Position numbers and translations under genes: made by a program
The notes under the pieces: generated by a model
Told to the model about the DNA's origin: nothing
Database searches by the model: none
The model's input: only the letters and a program-made list of their open reading frames with translations
Assembly (NCBI GenBank): GCA_947455285.1
Contig: CANGOK010000047.1
Span: forward strand, 1-14,552
Reading direction: 5' to 3'
DNA length: 14,552 bases
Origin: Beijerinckiaceae bacterium
GTDB taxonomy: Bacteria > Pseudomonadota > Alphaproteobacteria > Rhizobiales > Beijerinckiaceae
In this document: piece by piece, positions 1 to 7,765 of the stretch
How positions within the stretch are numbered: position 1 is the stretch's first letter
Layout: the number at the start of each line of letters is the position of its first letter

Positions 1-358
1 TTCCTTTGGCTCGTGGATCGGCATGCAGTTGCTGATGCGCCGCCCGGAGATCGAGGGCTTCATCTCCATCGCGCCGCCGGCCAACCGCTTCGATTTCTCG
101 TTCCTCGCGCCCTGCCCCTCCTCGGGCCTCTTCGTCCATGGCGATCAGGACCGCGTGGCGCCGCTCAAGGAAGTCATGGGCCTCATCGAGAAGCTCAAGA
201 CGCAGCGCGGCATTGTGATCGAACATGCAGTGATCGAGGGCGCGAACCACTTCTTCGAGAACCGCGTCGAGCCGCTCATTGAAGAGATCGGCCGCTACCT
301 CGACCGCCGCCTCGACAACCCGCCGCTGCTGCCGACCCCGGCCCGGGCGGTCAAGTAA
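1..358 (+). CDS. alpha/beta hydrolase, C-terminal part (5' end outside window)
   Basis: This is the 3' portion of a gene read in the frame that starts at base 2; the first visible residues are SFGSWIGMQLL. In alpha/beta hydrolases of the COG2945/KANL3-Tex30 type the nucleophile elbow reads GYSFGxWIG, so the first visible Ser is probably the catalytic nucleophile and only the N-terminal part is missing. Downstream lie FVHGDQDRVAPL, which fits the acidic residue of the triad, and EGANHFFENR, which fits the catalytic His. The protein ends in a short Pro-rich tail (NPPLLPTPARAVK) and a TAA stop at 356-358. It is probably a cytoplasmic serine hydrolase of unknown substrate. Its stop codon directly abuts the stop codon of the convergent anmK. 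The methionine at 23 is internal and not a start. Confidence 0.85.
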   Translation, partial: SFGSWIGMQLLMRRPEIEGFISIAPPANRFDFSFLAPCPSSGLFVHGDQDRVAPLKEVMGLIEKLKTQRGIVIEHAVIEGANHFFENRVEPLIEEIGRYLDRRLDNPPLLPTPARAVK

Positions 359-1501
359 TCACCGGGCTGGCGTCGCCAGCACTCCGCCACCATGCGGCGT
401 AGGCACGCCCGTGGTGGTCGGGAAGGTGATCGGCAATCCCTCCATGCTCCGCACGGCGAGATAGGCGAAGGCCTGCGCCTCCATGGCGTCGACTGACCAG
501 CCGTGCTGCTCCGCCGTCGAAACCTTGCAGCCAAGCCGCCTCTCCAGCTCCACCATGAGGGTGGGATTGCGCGCGCCGCCGCCGCACACGACCAGTTCGT
601 GAGGCTTATCCGGCAGATGCGGCAGAAGCCGGGCGACGCTCGCCGCCGTGAAGGCGGTCAGGGTCGCGGCGGCGTCCTCCAAGGAAAGCCCCTCGACAAC
701 GCCCCTTGAAAATGTATTTCTATCCAGAGATTTAGGTGGTGTTTTCTCAAAATATGGATGATCTAAAAGCTGCTCCAAAGCCGCTTCATCCACCCGTCCC
801 CTGGCCGCCGTGCGGCCACCCCGATCCATCGGCTTGCCGGCGCGGGCGTGCATGAGATCGTCCAGCAGCGCATTGCCGGGCCCGGTGTCGCAAGCGATGG
901 GGTCGAGGTCATCGTCGACATAGGTGACATTGGCGACGCCGCCGATATTCAAAAAAGCGACCGGTCCCTTGAGACCCGCAGCCTCAATGAGCGCCCGGTG
1001 ATAGACCGGCACGACGGGCGCACCCTCCCCGCCCGCCGCCACGTCAGCTGCACGGAAATCATAAGACACACGAATGCCAATCCGGTCAGCCAAAGCCTGA
1101 CCGTCGCCGATCTGCACCGTGAGACCTTCGCGCGGCCGGTGGATCACCGTCTGGCCGTGGAACCCCACCACATCGACCCGGCTCGCCTCGACCCCATGCT
1201 GTTCCAAAAACCGCTCCACCGCCTCCGCGTGCCGGCGAGTGACCATCCGCTCACATGCGAGGATGGCGGGCGGGCGGGCGTTTCGATCACGTAGGGTCAC
1301 AGCCTCATCAAGGGCTGCGCGCAACAGCTTGCGGTCGGCGGCCCCATAGGGACGAAACAGGCTCGGCCCCTGACGCACATCGTTGCGCCCATCGGTCTCG
1401 ATGAGAGCGACATCCACCCCATCCATGGAGGTGCCGGACATAAGGCCGATGGCCGTGAACAGGGGCATGATCGAATCCGCGTGAACGACGAAGCCTAGCA
1501 T
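359..1501 (-). CDS. anmK: anhydro-N-acetylmuramic acid kinase
   Basis: The gene encodes a 380-aa cytoplasmic sugar kinase of the ASKHA fold (E. coli AnmK is 369 aa). It hydrolyses the 1,6-anhydro ring of anhydro-MurNAc and phosphorylates it to MurNAc-6-phosphate in peptidoglycan recycling. Visible family motifs are GLMSGTSMDGVD (residues 19-30, phosphate 1), GFHGQT (113-118), NIGG (185-188), DTGPGN (205-210), DRGG (226-229) and GGGARNP (307-313), so the enzyme looks intact. The start is uncertain. The ATG at 1501 has a GAGCGAGG-like stretch upstream, while an ATG at 1468 (MPLFTAIGLMSGTS) would match the shorter N-terminus usual in the family. Residues about 244-265 are encoded by a strikingly AT-rich stretch with codons rare for this region. 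The gene is divergent from the secreted protein at 1608 and convergent with the upstream hydrolase. Confidence 0.95.
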   Translation of the reverse strand: MLGFVVHADSIMPLFTAIGLMSGTSMDGVDVALIETDGRNDVRQGPSLFRPYGAADRKLLRAALDEAVTLRDRNARPPAILACERMVTRRHAEAVERFLEQHGVEASRVDVVGFHGQTVIHRPREGLTVQIGDGQALADRIGIRVSYDFRAADVAAGGEGAPVVPVYHRALIEAAGLKGPVAFLNIGGVANVTYVDDDLDPIACDTGPGNALLDDLMHARAGKPMDRGGRTAARGRVDEAALEQLLDHPYFEKTPPKSLDRNTFSRGVVEGLSLEDAAATLTAFTAASVARLLPHLPDKPHELVVCGGGARNPTLMVELERRLGCKVSTAEQHGWSVDAMEAQAFAYLAVRSMEGLPITFPTTTGVPTPHGGGVLATPAR

Positions 1502-1607
1502 TCAGCCTCGCTCAAGGCTGCGGCCTGCGGGCAACGGGAACGCGAATTCCACTGCCCTGCGGCGCAGTTGTGGTGTACCTTGTCAAAAATCGGAGGGACG
1601 GAACATC
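1502..1607. promoter_or_regulatory. divergent intergenic region anmK / secreted protein
   Basis: These 106 bases separate two divergent genes and must hold the 5' signals for both. The only clear element is a GGAGG at 1592-1596, 11 bases before the ATG at 1608, a longer spacing than usual. I cannot assign convincing -35/-10 pairs. Confidence 0.35.
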
Positions 1608-2210
1608 ATGCTCATCAGGAAACTCTGCATCGCCGCCACCATGTCGCTGACCGCGACAGTCGCTTTCGCCCAAGCGCCAAGCGCCCGCATCCGCGGTACG
1701 GTTGAAAAGCTCGAAGCGGGCGTCGCTACCGTGAAGACCACCGAAGGTCAGAGCGTGACCTTGAAGCTTGCGCCAAATCTCGCCGTTTCAGCTGTGGCGA
1801 AAATCAGCGCGGCGGACATCAAGCCCGGCTCCTATATCGGCGCCGGCGCGCGTCCTTCGGCTGACGGCTCCTTGAACGCCATTCAGGTCATGGTCTTCCC
1901 AGAGGCGCAGCGCGGAACCGGCGAAGGCCACCGCGACTGGTCCGCCATGCCCCGGACCACCATGACCAACGCAACCGTCGCCGAGACCGTGAGCGCCGTG
2001 AATGGCCCGACGGTGACGCTGAAATACAAGGACGGCGAGAAGAAGCTTGTCATCGGCCCCGACGCCACGATCCTGACCACGGTTCCCGCAGAGACGTCAG
2101 ACCTCAAGGTCGGCGCAGAGCTCGTGACCACCGCCACGAAAAACGACGACGGGACCTTCTCGACCGCTCGCGTCACCGTTGGCAAGAACGGCGTCGCGCC
2201 GCCTTTGTGA
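1608..2210 (+). CDS. uncharacterised secreted protein with two tandem beta-rich repeats
   Basis: The 200-aa protein has a clear Sec signal peptide: a basic start (MLIRKL), a hydrophobic core, and probable cleavage after AFA at residue 21 or near it. The mature part contains two copies of one roughly 70-residue unit, about residues 27-96 and 122-191. Both share a GTV/ATV start, a Val/Thr/Lys-rich strand pair, a D[IL]KxG turn, and a DG..x..A..V.V ending. A linker at about 100-121 contains EGHRDW and PRTTMTN, and the tail is GKNGVAPPL. I recall similar proteins in many Hyphomicrobiales, generally hypothetical or wrongly labelled as metal ABC transporter components; that is memory, not a search result. 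The pattern resembles DUF5666-like small beta-barrels. It is presumably periplasmic and its function is unknown. It lies 82 bases upstream of the tyrS start and may share transcription with it. Confidence 0.8.
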   Translation: MLIRKLCIAATMSLTATVAFAQAPSARIRGTVEKLEAGVATVKTTEGQSVTLKLAPNLAVSAVAKISAADIKPGSYIGAGARPSADGSLNAIQVMVFPEAQRGTGEGHRDWSAMPRTTMTNATVAETVSAVNGPTVTLKYKDGEKKLVIGPDATILTTVPAETSDLKVGAELVTTATKNDDGTFSTARVTVGKNGVAPPL

Positions 2211-2292
2211 AGTGAAATAAGGGGGAGCGGCGAAGGCGCCATTGCGATTTCCGCGCCCCTCCCCTAAACCTCGCCCACCCCGCGAGGTCATC
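2211..2292 (+). other. intergenic leader before tyrS
   Basis: This is an 82-base gap. An imperfect inverted repeat can form: GCGG at 2227-2230 with CCGC at 2251-2254, then after one mismatch GGGG at 2222-2225 with CCCC at 2256-2259. No T-run follows, so it is not a convincing intrinsic terminator. GAGG at 2284-2287, 5 bases before the ATG at 2293, is the tyrS ribosome binding site and decides that start. Confidence 0.4.
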
Positions 2293-3555
2293 ATGTCCGC
2301 ATCATTCGTTCCGAAATCCGATTTCCTGTCCGTGCTCATGGAGCGCGGCTATATCCACCAGTGCTCCGACTTCGAGGGCGTCGACGCAAAGGCCAAGGCT
2401 GGCGAACTGACCGCCTATATCGGCTTTGACTGCACCGCACCGTCCCTGCATGTGGGCTCTCTGGTGCAGATCATGATGCTGCGCTGGCTGCAGAAGACCG
2501 GCGGCAAGCCCGTGCCGCTCATGGGCGGAGGCACGACGCGGGTCGGCGATCCCTCCGGCAAGGATGAGAGCCGGCGCATGCTCTCCCTCGATGACATCGA
2601 GGCCAACAAGACCAGCATCAAGCAGGTCTTCTCGAAATTCCTGAACTTCGGCGACGGCAAGACCGACGCCATCATGCCCGACAACGCCGAATGGCTGACG
2701 GCCCTCAACTATATCGACTTCCTGCGTGACGTGGGCCGCCACTTCTCGGTCAACCGCATGCTCTCGATGGATTCGGTGAAGATGCGCCTTGAGCGCGATC
2801 AGGAACTCTCCTTCATCGAATTCAACTACATGTGCCTGCAGGCCTATGACTTCGTTGAGCTGCACCGGCGCTATGGCTGCCTTTTGCAGATGGGCGGATC
2901 GGACCAGTGGGGCAATATCGTCACCGGCATCGACCTTGGTCGGCGCATGGGCGCCCCCCAGCTCTACGCCCTCACCTCGCCGCTGCTGACCACGGCCTCG
3001 GGCGCGAAGATGGGCAAGACGGCCGCAGGCGCGGTCTGGCTCAATGCAGACATGCTGCCGGTCTACGACTACTGGCAGTATTGGCGGAACACCGAGGATG
3101 CCGACGTCGGCCGCTTCCTGAAGCTCTTCACTGATCTCCCCATGGACGAAATCCGCCGCCTTGAAGCTCTGGCAGGCGCTGAGATTAACGAGGCGAAGAA
3201 GATCCTCGCCACTGAGGCGACCGCCATGCTGCATGGCCGCGAGCAGGCGCTTGCCGCCAGCGAAACCGCTCGCAAGACCTTCGAAGAAGGCGCGCTGACG
3301 ACCAGCCTCCCCACTGTCGAAATCTCTGCGGGCGAACTGACTGCGGGCGTCGGCGTCCTCAACGCCTTCGTAAAGGCGGGCCTTGTTCCCTCGACCGGCG
3401 AAGCGCGCCGTCAGGTCAAGAGCGGCGGCCTTCGCATCAATGATGCGGTGGTTAGCGATGAGCGCGCGCAGCTGACAAACGCCGACCTGACAAGCGAAGG
3501 CGTGATCAAGCTCTCCTTTGGTAAGAAGAAGCACATCCTTCTCGCGCCTCGCTGA
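2293..3555 (+). CDS. tyrS: tyrosyl-tRNA synthetase
   Basis: This 420-aa class I aminoacyl-tRNA synthetase charges tRNA-Tyr in the cytoplasm. The HIGH-type signature appears as HVGS (residues 53-56, in DCTAPSLHVGSLVQ), the tyrosine-pocket motif as QMGGSDQWGNI (199-209), and the KMSKS-type loop as KMGKT (239-243). A C-terminal S4 RNA-binding domain spans about 355-415 (TGEARRQVKSGGLRIND). Length and domain order fit the bacterial TyrRS family. I chose the ATG at 2293 (MSASFVPKSDF) because GAGG lies 5 bases upstream. An in-frame ATG at 2242 would only add a Pro/Arg-rich, non-conserved stretch. The TGA stop at 3553-3555 lies inside an 18-bp palindrome shared with the convergent AsmA-like gene. 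Confidence 0.97.
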   Translation: MSASFVPKSDFLSVLMERGYIHQCSDFEGVDAKAKAGELTAYIGFDCTAPSLHVGSLVQIMMLRWLQKTGGKPVPLMGGGTTRVGDPSGKDESRRMLSLDDIEANKTSIKQVFSKFLNFGDGKTDAIMPDNAEWLTALNYIDFLRDVGRHFSVNRMLSMDSVKMRLERDQELSFIEFNYMCLQAYDFVELHRRYGCLLQMGGSDQWGNIVTGIDLGRRMGAPQLYALTSPLLTTASGAKMGKTAAGAVWLNADMLPVYDYWQYWRNTEDADVGRFLKLFTDLPMDEIRRLEALAGAEINEAKKILATEATAMLHGREQALAASETARKTFEEGALTTSLPTVEISAGELTAGVGVLNAFVKAGLVPSTGEARRQVKSGGLRINDAVVSDERAQLTNADLTSEGVIKLSFGKKKHILLAPR

Positions 3556-3567
3556 GGCGCCTCAGCG
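3550..3567. repeat. 18-bp perfect palindrome spanning two convergent stop codons
   Basis: CGCTGAGGCGCCTCAGCG is its own reverse complement. It contains the tyrS stop (TGA, 3553-3555) and the complement of the AsmA-like gene stop (TCA, 3562-3564), with six bases between them. As RNA it could form a GC-rich hairpin after loop opening on either strand, but no U-tract follows on either side. Confidence 0.8.
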
Positions 3568-6500
3568 CGGCGCCTGCTGGGGCGTTGGTTGTGGCAGGGT
3601 CGGAATCGGCCCTCCGAGGCCTCCCGGACCGAACAGATTGCGCAGGAAGCCCGGCGCGATGGCCGAGAGCGGATTGATCGTCAGTTGCGGCGCGCTGATG
3701 GCCCCGGTCGCGCGGAAGTTCACGGCGAACAGCCCCTCATTGGAGCCTCCACCGAGGATCGGCCCAAAGACAGGGATCTGCGAGAAGAGATTATTGACCC
3801 CGTAGAAGGGCACAAAAGTCCCGGCGACATTCAGCCGATCTCGATCAAAATCCAACGAACCGTCCAGCTTGATTCCGATCTGATTGCCGACCAGCAGGCC
3901 ATCGCGCACAGCGACCTCGCCGCCTGAGCGGGTGAACGAGGCCTGCATGCGGGTGAAGACCGCCGCTGTCGTGTCGATCCTGATGGCGCCCTTTTCATCG
4001 CGCGCCGCGACGCCCTCGGTCACAAGACGGCGCAAAGCGGGCTCATCGCGCAGGATGAAATCGCTGACCCGGAAAGAACCATCGATGCCTGAAGGGTCCA
4101 TGCGAGCGGCCAGTTCGAACCTTCCGCCTTCCATGCGTTTATAAAAATCGAGAAAGCCCAGGAACGCGCCGCCATCTGCGGTCGAAATAGAAATCACGGG
4201 ATCGCCCGCCGCCGAACGTGTCGTGACGCCGATGACGGGAGCTCTGACGGTGCGCGCCTGCATCTGAAAGTTTCGCACCGCCCCACCGTGCCGCGAGATC
4301 TTAAGCTCCATCCCCGAAAGGTTCTGGCGGTTGCCGCCCACGACCGTTCCGGCGCGCAGATCAAGCTCGATGTCTTTCGACGCGCTGATGTCCTTGCCCG
4401 CATTGTCGCCAAAGACACTTTTCAGGAAGGGCTTCGCATCGACGGTGCTGGCGCGAACGGTGATCTTGACGCCATCCTTCCCCTCTTCCGCGTCGACCTT
4501 CATGTCGTCGCCGGACGAGAGGCGCAGCTGCGAAAAACGAGCGGAGCGGAAGCCCCCGGCGCCATCAAGTTCGATGACCCCGCGCGCGCTCGCGCCACCA
4601 GCGGCATCGAAGACGAACTGATCGATGGTCGCGCCGCGCACATTGCTGTCGAAAAGGAACGTCGCCTTGGCGGGCCTGCCTGCGGGTTTCACCAGACCCG
4701 GCAGGACGCCGTCGAGGCCAGTGCGCTGAAGATCGAGCTCCACCTGCGCAGGCGGCGGGTCCTTCACACCGAAGGCGGAAGTGACTTTCGCCCCGATAGG
4801 CCCTGTGACGCCCGCCCCAAAGGCCATGCCCATGCGGTTGCGCCCGGCCTCATCGAGCGTGAAGCCTATGGTGGCGTCCATGTCCCCACCCGGAGGCTTC
4901 TTCATTTCGATTGTGGCGGGGGCGCCGAACAAGCGACCCTGCCCCGAGGCCTTCAAGCCCGTCGGATCGCTGGCGACGGTAAGAGAGCCCTGCTCCAGCC
5001 TCTCCTTGCCGACGAGCTTGTCGATTGTGAGGTTGGCTATATTGGCGTTGACGCGCACGACCGTGTCGCCGGGGTTCACCTTCTTGCTCAACTTCAGATT
5101 GATGTTGAGCTGGGCGTCGACCTGGCCTTTCATCACCGAGCTGTCGATCTGCATTCCGCCATAGGGCTTCATGCCGTCCCTGCCCAGAATGTCGGCGACA
5201 GCATCCATAGGGCCCGTCAGACGCGCGACGACAGTCGCCGGCGCGGGCGTCTTCTCATTTTCCGGGGCTGAAAAAGTCCCGTCCACGAGGGTCAGCTTTC
5301 GCCCGTTGCGCCCTTCCATGGCGCCTTTTGAAAAGCTGAGGCTGGTTGCGCGGCCGGTTACGACGCCGATGGCCTCAACGCCCGCCAGCGGCGGCACTCC
5401 CGGCAGAAGCTGCAAGGCGCCGTTCGATACAGCGAAATCGAAACGGAGCGAAGGGTCTGGAGGCGGATCGTGGCGTCTGAGCTCGGCGAAGGCGGTGGCG
5501 TCGAAGTCGAGAGACAGCTTTCCCGCGACCGTCCCGCCCTGCAGGTTATCCATCAGATAACCCCGCACGGGAGGTGCGACAGTGCTCGGCCATAGACGCA
5601 GCACGGCGGTCGTTGGCATGCGCCCTATGGCGAGAGCGATCCGCAGCCTTAGGTCCGAGGGATCCCTAAAAATAGCTTCCAGCGTTGCGGTGAGATCAAT
5701 ATGCGGACCGAAGGCTTCGAGACGGTCGATGGTCAACACGCCTGCTTCCGGGGAAAATCGCGCGGAGATGCGGCCGCGCTCAACGGGCATCATAAAGTCG
5801 CCCGCCCGCTCCGGCCCAAACACTGAGCCGGGCGAACTCGCCATCTCAATCCGCCAGGCCTCCCCTGCAGAGGCGGGCGGCGTCACGGTTCCCGATGCTG
5901 CGATCCGGGAAGCGCCCGCGCGCCACTCGACGCCATCCAGAAGGAAGCGTTGAGCCGCAGGGTCAAACCGCAAGCCGCCTCGCAGCGAATCCACCAGAAA
6001 TGGCTCGTGGTCGGGATCCCTGAGATAGACATAGCCCGAACCGAAGGAAAATGACCCGCTTGAGACGCCAAGCCGTCCATCACTCGCCATCGACAGCCGC
6101 GCCTTGAACGAAAGCGGCATGTCGAAGTCGAAATCCGGCTCACGCAAACCGCCGACAAGGGACATTTCATCGAAGGTGAGATTAGTCACCTCGACATCAA
6201 GCGCCTGATCGGCGCCAGCCCCGCTGGTCTGAGCGTCAAAGCGCCAGCGGCCGTTTGGCCCACGCGCCGAAAGACCCAGATGCGCCATGGACCGGCTCTT
6301 GTCGAAGGCGAATTCGAGCCCGTCGAAATTGACCGCCCGACCCGTCGCCTGATCCTCGAAAGCAAGGCTGCCCCGGGCGACGCCAACATGTTTAAGTTCG
6401 CCAAGAATGGAGTTGCGGCTCGTAGCGATATCCATGACCGAGCGCAGCGCTTCGCCCATGACCTGCGTCACAGGAGCCTTCTCTCTTATGGGAACTGCAA

Positions 6501-7107
6501 GATCGACGCTTTCCCCTGAGGGTCTCGCCGGGCCGCGCAACACGACCGGATCATTGCCGGCCGACACCGAAACCGACCCGTCCGGCTGGACCGAGAGGCG
6601 AATGTCGAGATCAAAAAGTTCGAGCCGTGACGGGGCGAATTGCCCGATCAATAGCGCAGGCAAATGGATCAGAACTTCCGCCCGCGGGGCGGCGATGATC
6701 GTGCGCCCGCCCGGATCGCTCACCACCAGATCCGAAACGCTGACCCCGGGCCCGCGACCGCCATTCTCAATGACCGCGTCGGAAAAACGGAATCGATAGC
6801 CATCGCCAAGGCGCTCGTCGAGCGCGCTTTGGATGCGGGGCTTGAACGCCTCAAGCGAAATCGGGCCCTGACTAAGGCGCGACGCCAGCAAACCGGCGCA
6901 GATCGCGCCAATGAAGGCGATCCCCGCCGCGACATAAAAGAGAACGACGAAGGCGCGAAACGCAGGACCCCGAGGAGCTTTCTGAAGACAAGCCTCATCC
7001 GAGCTGCGGCGATGCGCAAAGCGCCCGCGCAGCTTCGCCAGCGCGGTGTCGCGCCGCTTATGATGCGTCTCATCGACCAAAGGGCCCGGAACCTTCCTCA
7101 GCGGCAT
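3562..7107 (-). CDS. AsmA/YhdP-like large membrane-anchored periplasmic protein
   Basis: This 1181-aa protein has a basic cytoplasmic N-terminus of about 50 residues and one transmembrane segment at about 50-75 (AFVVLFYVAAGIAFIGAICA). A very long beta-rich periplasmic part follows. The C-terminal region contains GTFVPFYGVNNLFSQIPVFG, then GGGSNEGLFAVNF and LTINPLSAIAPGFLRNLFG, which I recognise as the AsmA-like C-terminal/DUF3971 type seen in alphaproteobacteria. The tail is Pro/Gly/Gln-rich. AsmA-superfamily members such as YhdP and TamB form groove-like bridges that move phospholipid between inner and outer membranes, so lipid transport is the likely role; that part is inference. I prefer the ATG at 7107 because AAGGCAGG lies 8 bases upstream. 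A TTG at 7113 would place this too close. The gene is divergent from bcp. Confidence 0.85.
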   Translation of the reverse strand: MPLRKVPGPLVDETHHKRRDTALAKLRGRFAHRRSSDEACLQKAPRGPAFRAFVVLFYVAAGIAFIGAICAGLLASRLSQGPISLEAFKPRIQSALDERLGDGYRFRFSDAVIENGGRGPGVSVSDLVVSDPGGRTIIAAPRAEVLIHLPALLIGQFAPSRLELFDLDIRLSVQPDGSVSVSAGNDPVVLRGPARPSGESVDLAVPIREKAPVTQVMGEALRSVMDIATSRNSILGELKHVGVARGSLAFEDQATGRAVNFDGLEFAFDKSRSMAHLGLSARGPNGRWRFDAQTSGAGADQALDVEVTNLTFDEMSLVGGLREPDFDFDMPLSFKARLSMASDGRLGVSSGSFSFGSGYVYLRDPDHEPFLVDSLRGGLRFDPAAQRFLLDGVEWRAGASRIAASGTVTPPASAGEAWRIEMASSPGSVFGPERAGDFMMPVERGRISARFSPEAGVLTIDRLEAFGPHIDLTATLEAIFRDPSDLRLRIALAIGRMPTTAVLRLWPSTVAPPVRGYLMDNLQGGTVAGKLSLDFDATAFAELRRHDPPPDPSLRFDFAVSNGALQLLPGVPPLAGVEAIGVVTGRATSLSFSKGAMEGRNGRKLTLVDGTFSAPENEKTPAPATVVARLTGPMDAVADILGRDGMKPYGGMQIDSSVMKGQVDAQLNINLKLSKKVNPGDTVVRVNANIANLTIDKLVGKERLEQGSLTVASDPTGLKASGQGRLFGAPATIEMKKPPGGDMDATIGFTLDEAGRNRMGMAFGAGVTGPIGAKVTSAFGVKDPPPAQVELDLQRTGLDGVLPGLVKPAGRPAKATFLFDSNVRGATIDQFVFDAAGGASARGVIELDGAGGFRSARFSQLRLSSGDDMKVDAEEGKDGVKITVRASTVDAKPFLKSVFGDNAGKDISASKDIELDLRAGTVVGGNRQNLSGMELKISRHGGAVRNFQMQARTVRAPVIGVTTRSAAGDPVISISTADGGAFLGFLDFYKRMEGGRFELAARMDPSGIDGSFRVSDFILRDEPALRRLVTEGVAARDEKGAIRIDTTAAVFTRMQASFTRSGGEVAVRDGLLVGNQIGIKLDGSLDFDRDRLNVAGTFVPFYGVNNLFSQIPVFGPILGGGSNEGLFAVNFRATGAISAPQLTINPLSAIAPGFLRNLFGPGGLGGPIPTLPQPTPQQAPR

Positions 7108-7217
7108 TGCCAATGCCTGCCTTGATTCGGCAAAGTACAGCTTCTTATGGCGGCTGGCATCTGAATGGGACAGCTCTCAGGCCAAATGACAATTCAATGG
7201 GACGAAAGGAAGGCGTG
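7108..7217. promoter_or_regulatory. divergent promoter region, AsmA-like gene / bcp
   Basis: This 110-base region lies between divergent starts. For bcp, TTGATT (7122-7127) and TTATGG (7145-7150) are separated by 17 bases and form a plausible but weak sigma70-type pair. The bcp ribosome binding site is AAAGGAAGG at 7205-7213, before the ATG at 7218. For the minus-strand gene, AAGGCAGG serves the ATG at 7107. Confidence 0.35.
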
Positions 7218-7691
7218 ATGTCGAACGTACCTGCAGCCGGGACCAAGGCCCCAGCATTTGATCTTCCGACGGACGGCGGAGGCAAGCTCAGCCTCAAGGC
7301 GCTCAAGGGCAAGAAGGTGGTGCTTTATTTCTATCCCAAGGACGACACCTCAGGCTGCACCCGCGAAGCCATCGACTTCAACGGCCTCAAGGCGGAGTTC
7401 GAGAAAGTCGGCGCCGTAGTTGTCGGCGTTTCACCAGATACGCCCGCAAGCCACGATAAATTCAAGAAAAAGCACGCGCTCGACTTCCCACTCGTCGCAG
7501 ACGTCGAAAAGTCCATGCTGGAGGCCTATGGCGTTTGGGTGGAGAAGAGCATGTACGGCCGCAAATATATGGGCGTTGAACGCACCACCCTGCTGATTGG
7601 CGCCGATGGCAATGTGGCGCGGGGCTGGAACAAGGTGAAGGTCCCCGGACACGCTCAAGAGGTCCTGGAGGCGGCGGCGGCGCTGAACTGA
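7218..7691 (+). CDS. bcp: thioredoxin-dependent peroxiredoxin, Bcp/PrxQ type, single cysteine
   Basis: This 157-aa cytoplasmic peroxiredoxin reduces hydrogen peroxide and organic hydroperoxides. The peroxidatic site is FYPKDDTSGCTREAIDF with Cys47, and the Arg contributed by GVERTTLLIG fits the family active site. In E. coli Bcp a resolving Cys lies five residues after the peroxidatic one. Here that position is Asp, and the whole protein has no second Cys, so it must work by a 1-Cys mechanism using an external thiol. The start is the ATG at 7218 (MSNVPAAGTKAPAF), supported by AAGGA 7 bases upstream. An in-frame ATG at 7107 would add a tail unlike the family. The M23 peptidase gene follows on the same strand after 74 bases. 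Confidence 0.93.
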   Translation: MSNVPAAGTKAPAFDLPTDGGGKLSLKALKGKKVVLYFYPKDDTSGCTREAIDFNGLKAEFEKVGAVVVGVSPDTPASHDKFKKKHALDFPLVADVEKSMLEAYGVWVEKSMYGRKYMGVERTTLLIGADGNVARGWNKVKVPGHAQEVLEAAAALN

Positions 7692-7765
7692 CTGCCCATT
7701 TTGTTTCTATAAAATTAACTATAGTTGCAAATATTGGGCGGACAGATTCGTGGAATTTTCCGCCC
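7692..7765 (+). promoter_or_regulatory. AT-rich intergenic region with inverted repeats before the M23 gene
   Basis: This 74-base gap is much more AT-rich than its surroundings. It contains a perfect palindrome AACTATAGTT (7717-7726). A longer inverted repeat, TGGGCGG (7735-7741) with CCGCCCA (7760-7766), ends on the first base of the M23 start codon. No good Shine-Dalgarno sequence is present; the best is GGAA at 7752-7755, inside the loop. It probably holds a promoter, and possibly a translational control hairpin. Confidence 0.4.

Noticed and set aside
2302..3534. 410-codon open frame antisense to tyrS
   Set aside because: It is a mirror frame of a GC-rich conserved gene; tyrS has all family motifs, while the antisense product shows none.
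4288..5271. 327-codon plus-strand open frame inside the AsmA-like gene
   Set aside because: It is a shadow of the long minus-strand gene, with His/Arg/Ala-rich composition typical of antisense frames in GC-rich DNA.
7107..7217. N-terminal extension of bcp from ATG 7107
   Set aside because: The added 37 residues do not resemble the family and would overlap the start of the divergent gene; ATG 7218 has a good ribosome binding site.
7715..7729. possible CtrA binding site (TTAA-N7-TTAA) upstream of the M23 gene
   Set aside because: Only the first half-site is present; the second position reads TGCA.
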